Shown: positions 1 through 13,251, counted from the stretch's first letter. The stretch: DNA of 64,000 bases from Thamnidium elegans (GCA_025201345.1 JAIXMG010000020.1:591684-655683), one strand, 5' to 3'. Numbers and translations: made by a program. Notes: generated by a model not told the origin, from the sequence alone.

Positions 1-3000
1 ATTGAAGACTATCAGTACCAATAACAACAGGAATGGCTTCAGCGAATTGACCAGGGTAAAGAGTACCGAGGATCTTGGCAAGAGAGGCAAGACAAAGTAA
101 AGCAGATTGCTTATTGACTGCACTATCTTCTTCACCAGACATATTGCTAGTAGTTTCCTTTTGAATAACAGTGGTAAGGTTACCAATCATGTTGACCAAG
201 ATATCTTCACTGCCTTCAGGAGCATGACCATCAAAGGTGATAAGCTTTTCGTTAAAGATGTTCATAGCCTTACGACGGATAGCACTATCGTTATGAGTGA
301 TCAATTCTGAGATAACGTTAACAAAGGCATCCAAAGGAAGAAGAGCGTTGACCTTATCCAAGACATCGTAGACAACCTTAAGAATAGCTCTCCAGAACTT
401 GGCAACACTAGGCATAGCGTCCTTGGAAACAGTGTAGGTATCGCGGTACTCGGTAAAGTAAGAAACAATCTTCAAGATGATCTCAACAGATTGAAGGTAG
501 AAGGGTTGCATGGATTGGGCAAATTCCTCAGAGGCATTACCTTGAGTCATAACCTTATTCAAGAAACCCTTGGAGGTTAACAGTTGACCAACAAAGTTAA
601 GAGTAGCAAGCTTATATTGACGAAGTTGCTTAGCATTATGTTCAGAGACATTAAACAAATGGGATTCAACCATAGCTTCATCTTCAGGCTTCTCGTTAGG
701 TAAAACAAGCAAACCGTTCAAAAGAGCCAAGATAGCCTTCATTTGAGTTTCGGGACCAAAGTGTTGACTGATAAGCAAACTGAATTCAGTAAGAGATTCA
801 GCTTCAGAATGAGCACCCTTTGCTAATCTTTCAGTGAACTTTTCTAACAACAAAGAAATAATAGCGTACAAGAACTCGTCTTCACCCAAGGTGTGGATAA
901 GAACAGTAAAGAGTCTCAAACGTCTATGCTTGGGAATATGGAACAAGGCGTCAACAAAGACCTTGAGGATAGGTTTAACTTCAAGTACAAGAGCAATTTC
1001 ATCATCGTTATTGGACTTTCTACTAGATACAACAAGAGGAGGAAGAATCTTTTCCAAAGTTTGTTGAATGACTTGGAAACTATAGTTATCATCTTGACGA
1101 AGAACATTAGCACCCATAAATGTGAATACAGGCATAATGTTATGAAGAACACATTCAGGGAACATGGAGGCAATAGTAGCCATAAGCAAAAGAGCTTGGT
1201 TATGAGTTTGAGGGTTACCAGTGATACGAATACATTGTACAACGATATCAACACGAAGAGCAGACTCTTCAATGGTGGATCCCTTTTCTTCAGCACTTTG
1301 AATGATACGAGTAAGAGCAGACATAAGAAGTTGGTTAATGTATTCCAAAGAAACAGGAGCGTCACGAAGATCAGCATTGACCATAGCGGTCAAGACTTCA
1401 AACAAGGGCTTAACAAGAGTTTCATCCTTCTTAATTGTCTTTGACTCAACAAGTTCAAGCACAGTAACAAGTTCATAAAGATCAACAGGAGCAGCATTAG
1501 GCTTGACTTCAGCATTAGTACGGCCACGTTTAGCAGAAGGAACAGCAGCAAGAGTACCCATCAAGTTTCTAGCAGCAGTTAAAAGAATATCATCAAACAT
1601 CTTGGCATCAACATCAATACTTGCTAAGACCATCTTGGAAGCACGTACTTCATTTTGAACACCATTGGTAGCAATATCAATTAAAGAAGAGAAGATGGCT
1701 TGTTGAGCCTTAGCATTAGCAAAAGCAAAGAACTCGGGTGTAATTTGTTCCAAAGCGAAATGACGAGTAGATACTTGCCAACCATCTTCATCAGCACCTT
1801 CAAGTGTATCCTTGTTAGCAAGCAAACGAAGGAAAAGAGGTAAAGTGGTATCTCCCTTAGAACCCAAATTAGCAGCAGTACAGGGTAAGAAGGTATTAAC
1901 AAGGTAAGCAACCAAGTCAGATGATTTCTTGGTACGAGGTTTGTTTAAAGTTTCTTGTAAGAGAGGAGATAATAGTTGAAGCTTTAAGGAACTATCGATA
2001 GAATCCAACATGGCAAGCATATTAATCTTGAGTTCAAGAGTGGGAGCAGCCAAGACATGGTTGATCAAGAAAGTAAGAGTATGAGTCTTACGGACCTTGT
2101 GTTGCTTTTCCTTGGAATGCTCACATAAAGCAAGGTATTCCTTGAATAAACGAGTAACATAACTACGATCTTTACTAATTTCATCATGTCTGTACCATAA
2201 GAAGTCAACAAGATGAGCAGCTTCGTTGGAGCGAACAGCAGTGACATTAGCAGATTGATTATAGAATGCACTGGCAGGAAGAATAGAGATATCAGTAACA
2301 GGTTTGACCTTGTGTACATCTTCAATAGGAATAGTAGTGTCATAAACCTTATGACCACTGGGTAAACCTTGAGTTTGGTAAACCATACGAATGTGCTCTA
2401 AACAACGAAGACCTTGTACACGAACAGATTGATCGTCATCACCGAGAGTAGGGAAAAGAGCAGGCACCAAATGTTGGAAATCGACTTTTGAGCCCTTATT
2501 GGTAACGTAATGACCAAGGTAGGCAGAAGTGATTTGCAAAGCACGAGCACGAACAATATAATTGTTATCGCTATTGGTCCAAATACTAGTCAAGAAACGA
2601 AGAGTATCGTCCTTTAATTGACCCTTGATTAATTGAGCCATGGCAGATTCAAAAGCAACAACCGAGGAACCACTAACGAATGTCTTGAAGAGTTTAGATA
2701 CCAAATCAGCATAACTAGCTTGAGCTTCACTGGACTTATACCAATCAACAGTAGCTTGACCACGTTGAAGAGCAAAAGTTAAAGTAACCAAAACAAATTG
2801 AGCGAGTTGAACCAAAGTAGTAACAGGGACATCATCAGTATTTCTCAATTGCTTAATAATATCCTTGGAAGGTAATCCATCAATAGCCTCTTTAAATCCA
2901 CTAGTTAATTCAGTAGAATAAAACAAGGCCTTTTGGGACTCGGCAAACTTCAAGACAGCATCTAAGACAGTTGACCCTAAAGTATATTGATCATTTTCTT

Positions 3001-5129
3001 TGGTAACAATAGAGACAGCTAAAGAAATAACCAAGAGACCAACAATGTTTTCAGCCTTGGATTGACTCTTGACCATATCGATCCAGAAACTCAAGTACTC
3101 GGACTTCTTGTTTTGCTTGATCAAATCAGCTTGCAACTTGATAAACTTGGTAGGTACTTCAAACATATCAGGAGACTTGGTAGCAGCACGAACATTATCA
3201 ACCATGGCGGATAAAACGGGACTTTGCTTTAATTGAACAGAACCAAGACGCTTTAACAAGTTATTGAGGTTGTTACCAGAAGCAGTAAAGATAAATACAG
3301 ACAAGATACGAGCAACGGGACCATCTTGATCAGGATGCTTCTTGATGAAATCAGTTAAAAGGAATTTGATAACAGCGACAGCTTCCTTGGTGTTGAAAGC
3401 GCCACGTCCACTCAAGAGTTGAACAAAAGATTCCAAAATCTTTTCAGCAGAAACATGGTTTAAGAGATGATTAGGAACATCTTCAATAACATAGGTCAAT
3501 AAAGCATTAAAGCTATCTAAACAACCAGCAAGAGAAGTTTCAAAGATTTCAGGTGTTTGAGCTAAAGGATTAGACTTGTCATCAATAATAGAAACCAATT
3601 TCTTAATGGCTAAAAGACGGTTGGTGATAGCAGGACTGTTAAGACAGAGGTAAAGTGTGGTGTTGGCTTCTTGAATGATTTCATGACGAGTACCCTTGAA
3701 AGCAGAAGCAGTAAATTCATACAAATCCTTGGTTAATTCAGCATCATCCTTGGTAGCAGCTAACTTGGCTTCCAATACAGCATCCAATTCTTCAACATAA
3801 CGTTGGGAGATCATGGCCAAAAGAGTTTGATATTGAGCAACATATTCTTCCTTTTGTTGATCCTTTTTAATAGCCAAATAAGTTTCCATAATTGAGCGAG
3901 ATAAGAGGATGATATTGTTACTGGAGAGGTAACCCTTAACAACCAAAGTTTCCAACAAGTTCATGTTACTTGCTTTATTAGCAATCTTACTCAAGAAACA
4001 TTTGAAAAAGTGTTCGGTTGCATATTTATCAGCAATTTCTAAAATGACTTGTTCAAAGTGAGAGTTATTGATAATAGCCTTGGTAGCAGCATCAGAAACA
4101 GATTGAAAACTTTCTTGAGTTTGACAGAGGTGAACTACAGTTAATAAAGCGTAAGAGTAACAGCTCTTTTTACAGTTTCTCATAATGGTATCTACAAGTG
4201 CTTCAACGCCTTGTTTGTTGAAAACTGCTTTGGAGGATAATTGAGAAACAATCATGTAACTGGCAAGTTGTAATTCAGGGGTTTCTTTAGCTTCAAATCC
4301 ACGAATAAGGTGAGGTGTAAGAGCGACGGTCATTTCGGAGCTAACAGAAGAAGCACGCTTAATATAATCAGTCATCAAAGCGGCATAGAATGAGCAAAGT
4401 GTAGGGAATGGTACAGCAGCTTGAGTGACCATCTTACAGACAAAATCAAATATATATCTGTTCTTGACCATCTTTTTGATCAATAAAGAACGTTCAAGAG
4501 GAATCAATGATTTTTTAATAGGCTCCAAGAATTCCCATGGTGACTTTTCACTAATATAAAGGATTAGAAATGAATGCATATCACTCAAATAAGATAAACA
4601 AACTTACTTGATGGTTAAAATAGAAACCATTTTAACAAAAGACTTTGTTTCATGATAAGGTAAAATACACTTGATGATGGATTCAACGTTGAAATCTTGA
4701 ATACGGAATCTACGAATAAGATATTCCAATACTTTTCCAGAAGGTTTTAAAAGGAAATAAGGTGAAAGTTGAGATAAAAAGGCATCGATACTAGCATCTA
4801 ACTTTTCATTTTCTTCCTTGGTCTATCAAAAAGGAAATTAGTTGCCATAACAACAAGCTGTCAAAAATAAAAATACTTACTTGAAGGATTCTATCAACAG
4901 ACTTCATTCTTTCGGAAAACAAAGTCTTTTCGAAAGGAGAAAACTTTTCGTCAAGAATGGCAAGCTCCATAATACCATTGTAAGCGATAGAATAGATTGT
5001 CTCGAGATCTTGGTCGGCAGCTTCACGAGCACTGAATAAGAAAGAAGCTCTGGTCTTCCTTGTTACCTCGCTTACGTTACGTAAGTCAAGAGTACCAATC
5101 TTTTTCAACTGTTGTTTCAAAGACGACAT
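1..5129 (-). CDS. UTP10: U3 snoRNP protein UTP10 / HEATR1 (C-terminus beyond window)
   Basis: Very large HEAT-repeat protein of the small-subunit processome (t-UTP group), acting in the nucleolus on pre-rRNA transcription and 18S processing. Exons read on minus: 5129-4881, 4822-4608 and 4550 to the left edge. Introns have GTAAGT donors and TAG acceptors and keep phase. The N-terminus MSSLKQQLKKIGTLDL and the following region with the LPYHET motif match the family. The third exon is open for about 1,500 codons of helical repeats. The 3' end, with the conserved BP28CT-type C-terminal region partly included, lies outside the window, so this is a 5' partial. The short reading frames inside it on both strands are shadows. 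The start is the first ATG after a stop-rich leader. Family assignment is confident. Confidence 0.93.
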
Positions 5130-5388
5130 GTTTAAGAATTCAAGTATGAAAAAAGAAAAGGTTAACTATGATATGGAATCCCTCTTTTTCTTTTTTTGCT
5201 GATATTCAATTGATAAAAATTCAGGCAGGAAAAAAAAAAAAAAAAAACGGTGACATATAAGCCACAAATTTTTATTTTGAAAAACAAATTTTTTTTCGTT
5301 GGCAATAAAATAATAAACCAAGCTGAAAATGTTGTAATCTTCCTCTTTCTCCCAATCTTCACTCTTTTGAGAACTTAATCTAGCAAAA
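5130..5388. promoter_or_regulatory. Divergent promoter between UTP10 and RPS13
   Basis: This 259-bp interval separates the start codons of two ribosome-synthesis genes that point away from each other. It holds an A-run of about 18 near 5229 and AAATTTTT-type motifs near 5267-5297, which resemble the rRNA-processing element (RRPE) of yeast ribosome-biogenesis promoters. The RPS13 side ends in a pyrimidine-rich leader (TCTTTCTCCC), as is usual for fungal ribosomal-protein mRNAs. That the promoter is shared is an inference from spacing; no TATA box was assigned. Confidence 0.45.
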
Positions 5389-6023
5389 ATGGGTCGTATG
5401 TATACTTCTGGTAAGGGTATCTCTGGTAGTGCCCTCCCCTATCGTCGCACTCCCGCTTCTTGGGTCAAGACCACTTCCGAGGAAGTTGTTGACATGATCT
5501 GTAAGAATGCCAAGAAGGGTCTCTCCCCTGCTCAAATTGGTGTCATCCTCCGTGATTCTCATGGTATTCCTCAAGTCAAGTCCATCACTGGTAACAAGGT
5601 TCTCCGTATCCTTAAGTCCAACGGTCTTGCTCCTGAAGTTCCCGAGGATCTTTACCATCTTATCAAGAAGGCTGTCTCCATCCGTAAGCATTTGGAACGT
5701 AACAGAAAGGATAAGGATTCCAAGTATCGTTTAATTCTCATTGAGTCTCGTATCCATCGTCTTGCTCGTTACTACAAGGCTGCTGGTCAACTCCCTCCTA
5801 CCTGGAAATAGTATCCTTTTTAAAAAAATACTAACGTCCATATTAGATTTGTAGCTCAAAGGGAAAAAAATTCATTCATTATTTTTTGCCTATATTTGAC
5901 ATTATGTCAGAGTCAACGTTTTCTTCTTTTACCAGAAAAAACGAGCTCGGTAACTGTCTACCTTAACCCAATTTTTTTCTTTCTAATAGTGAGTCTGCCA
6001 CTGCCTCTGCTATGGTCGCTTAA
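5389..6023 (+). CDS. RPS13: 40S ribosomal protein S13 (uS15)
   Basis: Small-subunit ribosomal protein of the uS15 family, binding the central domain of 18S rRNA. Exons are 5389-5810 and 5990-6023; the product is 151 residues, the normal length. Exon 1 encodes [20 protein letters not shown] onward to the PPTWK segment. Exon 2 restores the conserved tail [11 protein letters not shown]. The donor (GTATCC) overlaps an in-frame TAG, so retention of the 179-nt intron would remove only the last 11 residues. The branch site is probably CTTAAC about 20 nt before the acceptor; a second perfect TACTAAC sits near the donor. I looked for a box C/D snoRNA in the intron, as vertebrate RPS13 introns carry, and saw none. 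Codon use is strongly biased to C/T-ending codons, typical of high expression. Confidence 0.97.
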
Positions 6024-6727
6024 GCGGTTTTCTAAGAAGCTTCTACTTACCTGCAAGATTGTTCCCTGTATCTTTTTTTTATATTGAAAATATATGTACA
6101 GAGTATATTTTGTCTCTCAAAAGTATCTTGATAAACTGGGAATTCAAAATTCCTTTTTTTTAAAAACTTCCAAAATCCGAAACGGTTTTCTAGTGTCCAA
6201 TACTTGTATTACACAATCCTTTTTTCGACAAGTCTCTTAGGTATATGAAACAAGAAAAGAAAATTGATATGCTTTATTACATATATATGTTTTTTTTTTT
6301 GAACCTGATGATGACACCTAATCTTTTATTATTACTTGAAATTCTATGAGAGTTGTATTCACACTGGCTGAGGGTTCAATTAAAAAAAAAACTGTAAATG
6401 TAAGTAAAAAAAGCTTTTTCTTTTTCTCGTATACCTATCTGTATATGAAATATTTTGTGTAGTATAGTGGTATTTTTTCATCTCTTTAAAATAAACTTTC
6501 TTTTCAATAATCAAACCTTTTTGTATTGGCTGTCAACTTTATAGTGACGTATTTTGTTTTCTTTTTTTTTTTTTTCTTTTTTTTTTTTGTGCGGAAATAA
6601 GCGTAAAAAACATCTACCATATCTCTTTTTTTTCACCTCACCTCATTCAACATCTCTCTCTCTCTCTTTTTCTTTCTTTTTCTTTCTTCTTCTTTGTTAT
6701 ACAATAAAACCCTTTATTTTATTTTAG
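6024..6727. other. RPS13-VAC8 intergenic region
   Basis: No ORF with family likeness is seen. It contains the presumed RPS13 3' end, several T8-T12 runs, and a strongly pyrimidine-rich stretch with CT repeats at about 6630-6700 just before the VAC8 start, which is probably the VAC8 leader. Confidence 0.5.
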
Positions 6728-7943
6728 ATGGGAAATTCATGTAGTTGTTGTTCGAGTTGCTTTGGAAGTAAGATATTTTTTAAAAAGTAGAAGCGTTTTT
6801 TTTTTTGTTAATAAAAAAGTATAGAGCGTAGTAGAACGGGACTTTATGAGCCTTTGTTGCAAGATAATGAGCGTGAAGCTATTGCAGAATTATTGCAGTA
6901 TCTTGAAAGTGAGTAAACACTTTTCTCTGTCTCTTTTAATAATAACTAAATACTTTTCTTTTACTAGATCGAAGTGATACCAATTTCTTTGAAGGAGAAC
7001 CATTGCAAGCACTTTCAACTTTGGCCTATTCGGATAATGTAGACTTGCAAAGGTCAGCTGCACTTGCTTTTGCTGAAATTACCGAGAAAGATGTACGTCA
7101 AGTAGGCAGAGACACTTTAGACCCAATTTTGTTTCTGTTACAATCTCATGATGTTGAAGTTCAAAGAGCAGCAAGTGCAGCTCTCGGTAACTTGGCTGTA
7201 AATAGTAAGTGTATATACAAAAAAGAAGTACAAGACACTAAAAAAAAATTAAAATAGCTGAAAATAAACTTTTAATTGTTAAACTTGGTGGACTTGATCA
7301 ACTTATTCGTCAAATGGGTTCTCCTAATGTTGAAGTGCAATGCAATGCTGTTGGTTGTATTACTAACCTTGCTACACATGGTAAGAAACAACAACATTTT
7401 TTATTTTTATTTGTAAATGTGTTTCTAATATTTTTTATAGATGAAAACAAGACCAAGATTGCAAAGTCTGACGCTTTGCGTTTATTAGTTGACTTGGCAA
7501 AGTCTAAAGACCAAAGAGTACAAAGAAATGCTACAGGTGCTTTATTGAATATGACACATACACGTAAGTATGACAACAATAAGAAAAAAAAGTATATATA
7601 TAGTCTAACATATGGTACAAATATAGAGGAGAATCGACAACAACTAGTAAACGCTGGAGCGATTCCAGTATTGATTAGTTTACTTAGTTCACAAGACGCT
7701 GACGTTCAATATTACTGTACGACGGCGCTCTCAAATATTGCAGTTGATGGTGGTAACCGTAAGAAATTAGCTCAAACAGACTCACGGCTTGTTCAATACT
7801 TGATTGCATTAATGGATACCAAGAGTCTAAAAGTACAATGTCAAGCTGCACTTGCTTTACGAAATCTTGCATCGGATGGTAAATATATTATATTTTGTCT
7901 GCATAAATTTTTTGTTGTTACTGACCAAAAAAGTAAATATAAT

Positions 7944-7977
<34 letters not shown>

Positions 7978-8897
7978 TATCAATTGGAAATTGTTCGTTG
8001 TAAAGGTCTTCCTCCTCTTTTACGTCTTTTAAAATCAGCATTTTTACCTCTTATTTTATCATCGGTGGCATGTATTCGTAATATATCCATTCATCCTGCG
8101 AATGAATCTCCCATTATTGATGGCGGTTTTGTTAACCCACTGATTGAACTACTTGCTTATGATGATAATGAAGAAATTCAATGCCATGCTATATCAACAC
8201 TTCGAAATCTTGCTGCAAGTTCTGAACGTAACAAGCGTGCCATTGTAGAAGCTGGTGCTGTGGAACGTATTAAAACTTTAATTAATAAGGTACCTGCTAG
8301 TGTTCAAACTGAAATGACCGCTGCTATTGCTGTATTGGCTTTAAGTGATGAATTAAAGCAACGTTTGTTAAGTATGGGTGTATTAGAAGTATTGGTTGAA
8401 TTAACTTCTAGTTCAAATATGGAAGTAGAAGGTAACTCGGCTGCTGCTATTGGTAACCTTAGCTCCAAAGTCAAAGATTATACTCCTTTCGTTAAAGCTT
8501 GGAATACGCCGTCTGGTGGCCTTGAAAAGTTCTTGATTCAGTTCCTTTCGGAGCAACAAGATATTGCTTTCCAACATATTGGTGTATGGACTATTGAACA
8601 ATTCTTGGATGGAGGAGGTAAAAAAGATAATACTTGGATATGATTTTAACATTACTATTACTAAATACCATTATTATTGTATTAGACAAGAGATTGTTAA
8701 ATTTGATTGCTGAATCTGATCTTATTACAGAATCAGTTCAAAGAATTTTTAATGAGGGACAAGTTCCCAAAGTAGAACAAGATGAAAATGCGGAAGATAG
8801 TGATGGTGATATCTTTGCTTTGGCAAAGCGTGTTTATCATATTTTACAACAGACTAGAGATTCTAACAAAAAGTCTTCTCAAAAGAAGCAACGTTAA
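6728..8897 (+). CDS. VAC8: Vacuolar armadillo-repeat protein Vac8
   Basis: Armadillo-repeat adaptor of the vacuole membrane, acting in vacuole inheritance, fusion, the nucleus-vacuole junction and Cvt/autophagy. Eight exons: 6728-6767, 6825-6908, 6968-7204, 7258-7380, 7441-7563, 7627-7878, 7973-8617, 8686-8897; 571 residues. The N-terminus [12 protein letters not shown] has Gly2 for N-myristoylation followed by a cysteine cluster for palmitoylation, as in yeast Vac8. Armadillo repeats fill about residues 40-510, with family blocks such as [31 protein letters not shown] and [16 protein letters not shown]. Introns are 50-95 nt; the one before exon 7 carries an A-run of about 26 right up to its AG. 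The short C-terminal tail is Glu/Asp- then Lys-rich. EXO70 follows 231 bp downstream on the same strand. Confidence 0.95.
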
Positions 8898-9128
8898 AAT
8901 CTTTTTTTTTTTAACATTAAAATATTTTTACAATTATTTTTACAATATAACCCCCCTTCCCCATTCTCTTTTCTTCTTCTTCTTACATGCTTTCATCTCC
9001 TATCCTCTCTAACTGTAGTACTATATGCAAAAAATTAATAAAAAAAAAATCTTTTTTTTTCTTGATTTCGGTAGTTTAAAGCACTGATATTTTATATTTG
9101 CTTCTTTTCAAGTTGCAATAAAAATAAA

Positions 9129-11482
9129 ATGCCACCGTAAGAAAAAATAATAATTGTATTTATTGCTATATATAAAAAAACATCCTATTGACAACAACCA
9201 TAGTCAAATTCAAACCAATGGAAAGTTAGATGAAGATGCAGCTGATTTAGATGCTCTGCAAAAGCAACTCGGTAGAATGAATGGTTTATCGGACAAGTTG
9301 GTTCGTTTTTTTTTTTTATTATTATTATTCCAAAGGTACATGTACTCATCTTTTTTCTAAAATGTAGGTTACTATTCTAGATTCCTTTGATGGTCGATTA
9401 TTAAAATTAGAAGCATCCATCTTACCCATTCACAAGTCAACTCAAAACCTGACAAAACTTGCCAACAGTAAATTTTAATATATTTTTATGTGCAATTTTA
9501 AATATCAACTCTCCCTTATAGATATTGATGCAACTTTAAAGGCAACAGAGAATATTGTAGATTGTTTAAATATGCCTAGTAAAGAAGAAGCTTATATCTT
9601 GAAAGGGTACGTTAAAATATTATTTTTTTACAGTCAAAATACTAAAAACAAAAAATAGTCCTGATGAAAATAATGTACTGCCTTATTTGAAAGCAATGGG
9701 TAGGCTAAAGGATGGTGTCGATTCTATTGAAAAGAGTCAATTGAAATCATGTGATAAGACTATTTATCAAATGGTAATATTATATATGTATTGCAATGAA
9801 AGGGAGGATATTAACATGTTTTATTCTTAATAGAAACAATTGTTGAAAGCTGGTATGCTTCATTTAGAGACATTATTTAGAAAATGGTTATCTGCAGTTA
9901 GTAACCCAGTTGATGTTAATACCATGCTTAATTCGAGTAAGCGTTACATTATACTCTTTATGTGTATGTGTGTGTGTGTGTGTATCTAAATTTTTTTTTT
10001 TGTTAGATAGTGAATTAATGACAACAGCATCAATGAAACAACTATCTCAATTATCAACTTACATTGCATCTTCGGAAAAAGAAATTGGATACTCTGTCGA
10101 TTTCACCAAACCCTATATAGAAATTCGATCTGCATTCTTACAGCGTTCTTTACACCCATTATCACAAGCAGTACAGTTATCTGAAAAGCATCAAGGTATA
10201 TCTTACGAAAAGGGATCTAGCGAATTTTTAAAGTACACAGAATGTTATACTAAAATGCTTGAATCCGAATACAAGTTTGCGGAACAAATTATGGGTAATG
10301 AACAAAGACGTGCAGCTGCTATTAAGGGCTCTATTATACCTGCTACCATTGAATATATTGCAGCTGGTAAACAATTAAATGCTGTAGCAAAGAGATTAAA
10401 CTATACCGAAACAACATTTGTATTTGATATTATCGAAAAATATGATCGAGAATGTATGTTATACCTGGAAGGCCTTGCTCAGATTGTTCCTTTAAATGAT
10501 ATTCAAGACATGATGAATTCGTTTAAATTAACTGTGCTTCGAAACTTTTATGAATTCATGGAAGATATTCGTGGTAGAAAAGAAGTGAACCCACAAATTA
10601 ATCTTAGTAGTGATGGTACAGTTCATGAGATGACCAGTAATGTAAGTTTTTTTTTTTTTGTATTACAGCGAAACTTAAATTATTTATTATTTTAGACATT
10701 GAACTATTTCAAGAGATTATATATTTGGCGTGATACAGTTGAGCCCCTTTTAATTCTTGTAGGTGACGGTGGCTGGAATAGTATGCCTTCAGCACAAGTG
10801 ATGACAGAAGCTTCACGAGTTCATGCAGGTGAATCTGCTTTAGGTGCAGCGTTATTACAAAAGTTCTTTGTAGATGCTTTAGACCAAATGACAGTTGCGT
10901 TACAGTTAAAATCGCGTGGATATAAAAAACCTACATTGGCTACGTTATTCTTATTAAATAACTATAATCATATTTTAAGACAGATTCGATCTCCACCTTT
11001 AAACGCTATCTTTGACGATGGTTCCGAAATGAAGTTTGGTAAACTTGTAAAGAAACAATTAGATGCTTATCAGGAATCTTGGAAACCCTGTGTTGAAAAC
11101 TTGATGGATGTTACTTATGTTAGAGGTGGTGCCATTAATAAGTCGATGGGTAACGCTGAAAGACAATTAATCAAAGAAAGATTTAAAGTAAGAAAAAAAA
11201 AAAAAAAAAAAAAAAGAATATGAATTTTTAACTCTATTTTAGAACTTTAATGCAGAATTTGAAGAAATATCTCGAGCTCAACAAACATATGCTATTCCTG
11301 ATACAGAATTAAGAAACCAAGTTATTAGAGATGTTAAAAATGTTCTTGTGCCCATGTATGGACGTTTCTTGGATAAGTATCAAGGCACTGATTTTACAAA
11401 GAATCCTGCCAAATATATTCGTTATGATAAAGAAAGGGTTGATAAAATGATCAGTCATTTATTTGAGCCTACTGCTTATTAA
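9129..11482 (+). CDS. EXO70: Exocyst complex subunit Exo70
   Basis: Subunit of the exocyst, which tethers secretory vesicles at the plasma membrane and binds PI(4,5)P2 and Rho GTPases. Nine exons: 9129-9136, 9204-9300, 9368-9467, 9522-9606, 9659-9773, 9834-9936, 10007-10641, 10696-11187, 11243-11482; 624 residues, the usual Exo70 length. The N-terminal heptad region has the family block KLEASILPIHKSTQNLTKL. The C-terminal Exo70 domain covers roughly residues 240-620 and ends near an FTKNPAKYIRY stretch. The first exon is only 8 nt (ATG CCA CC), which fixes the start; the intron after it begins GTAAGA. A GT-microsatellite lies in the intron before exon 7. All phases close. Confidence 0.94.
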
Positions 11483-12103
11483 AAAAGTATAATTCACATG
11501 TCCTAACTTTGGATTAAGTAATGGTTTTCTTATTTAATCAAATAGTAATTTATTAAAATGAGTAACAATCACCTTGAAAATAAAATACTTAAAATGATCT
11601 CATATCTATACATACACTACTCGGACAATTTTAGAGAACTATATCACCTGTAATCAACAATGTATTTATATAAACGCGTTTCTCTCTTTTACAGTGTGTC
11701 CATTCTCAAAATCAAACTTAATTTGGATCACCTTCCAAAAAATGTACCAAGTTCAAAAAGTGTTTGATTTGAGAATGGACACACTGTATTATCCCTATTT
11801 TCTGAATTAGGTAATGATAGCGTGAGGGGAAAAAAAAATGTTTGTATTAAATGGTACTCCTTTTGTATGACCCTGAAAAAAAAACGGATGATATAATTGT
11901 AACACGTCGTATAAAAATAGTATTAAAGATAGCTTCTTTTTTTGTTGTTGTTGTTGTTAATATTATTTATTAAACAATGACACAACAGTTGGGTAACAAT
12001 GGTAATAATAAAGTAGTAATGATGATAATATACAAGAAAAGAGAGATGAAAAAAAAAATAAGTACAAAAAGGAAAGGTTGAGGGAGAATGAAATGATGAG
12101 TTA
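11483..12103. other. EXO70 / PH-protein convergent intergenic region
   Basis: This interval separates two convergent genes. It contains the 95-bp TA-flanked inverted-repeat element annotated separately, a GTT trinucleotide run near 11942-11957 and A-runs. No gene is seen. Confidence 0.6.
11692..11786. mobile_element. Tc1/mariner-type MITE, 95 bp
   Basis: Terminal inverted repeats begin CAGTGTGTCCATTCTC and run about 25 bp with one indel (CAAAATCAAAC against CAAATCAAAC). The element is bounded on both sides by the dinucleotide TA (11690-11691 and 11787-11788), the target duplication of Tc1/mariner elements. The internal loop is about 43 bp and has no coding capacity. What is seen is the repeat and the TA flanks; the superfamily is inferred from the TA duplication and the CAGTG terminus. 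Confidence 0.85.
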
Positions 12104-13251
12104 TTAATAATCTTCCGAGACGGTAGGCAAACATGGTGGTACAGGTGGTGGTTTAGAACGGGGAGGAGGTAGTTGAGGTGGTAAAGTAGATTCCCAGTCA
12201 GGTATTTCAGCTAATGATTGTCTTTGCGGACGAAATGGAGTAGAAGATCTTGTTGTAACCATGGCAGGTAAACTTTGTCGATTTAATCTTTTACTATTTT
12301 CATGAGCAGTTGGTATTAATATTCTATAATCATCAGTTAATCTAATTGATGATAAAATAGGTGATGATAATACACCATCATATCCAATTTTTATACAAGC
12401 AACAATCTTTTTCATTGATTCAAGCCATTGTCGCATTTGGTTTACTGATTCACATCGAATATACCATTTACATAAAGGTTTTCTTAATTCAATAATAAAA
12501 CCTTTTTTAAATTCTTCTGTAACAAATACAAATGTATCATTTGTTAATAAAAAGTGTTCTCTAGCTGGATTGGTAGGCTTTGATGTTTTAAAAATATATA
12601 CAATTCTATCAACAAGAACAAATAATCTTCTTTTCCATGATCTACCAAATCCAAATGTACTTGGTTGTTCATATTTATGAAGCCAATCTGAATTAATAGC
12701 ATGTTCAAGTGCATATTTTACTGACATACACCAAGGGTCAATAATAATTGTATCACTGTTCTTTTCTTCAATTGGTAATAGACTATTATTGATTATGCTA
12801 TCAAATGAATATTCTGAGAGTGATTTTTGATGACGATTAGATGACGAAGAAATAAATCTATTTAATACTCTATTTCGAAAATTATCTGTACTGGGTGAGT
12901 TGGAAAATAAATAACGAGTTGCAACAGAAGGCGCTACTAATAATAATAATAATAATAATAATTATAAAAAAGAAGGGTACCTGTTAGTTAATTCCGCTTA
13001 CAAACAAGTCCAATCAGGTTAAATATTGTTTATTATTGTTACTTACAATAAGCCACATGATTATCATCTTCTGTACTGGCTACGCTTAATCTTTGACTTG
13101 ACGAGTTACTTGTTGCTGTGGTGGTTGTAGTAGAAGATTGTTGTGATGCAATAGAAAGTCGAAATATCTCTTTATCATCTATTGTAAGTGGAAATTCATT
13201 ACTCATACTTTGTCTCGGGTCTTCAACTGCAATATACAGTGGCGAATACAT
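12104..13251 (-). CDS. PH-domain protein, unnamed
   Basis: A 345-residue protein from two exons (13251-13047, 12936-12104). The N-terminal 135 residues are Ser/Thr-rich and probably disordered. A pleckstrin-homology-like domain covers about residues 145-250: it has GRSWKRRLFVLVDRIVYIFK, a strand pattern and the closing helix with the invariant Trp (MRQWLESMKKI), which suggests phosphoinositide or membrane binding. The C-terminal tail is Pro-rich (PPQLPPPRSKPPPVPP), a likely SH3-binding segment, so a cortical or endocytic adaptor role is possible. The intron acceptor is preceded by an ATT/AAT trinucleotide repeat of about 8 units. I do not recognise a named orthologue. Confidence 0.8.

Noticed and set aside
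916..1377. 153-codon minus frame and similar frames within 1-4.5 kb
   Set aside because: They lie in other frames of the continuous UTP10 coding exon and have no likeness of their own.
5811..5989. Possible snoRNA in the RPS13 intron
   Set aside because: I looked for box C/D and H/ACA signals; no RTGATGA/CTGA pair with terminal stem was seen.
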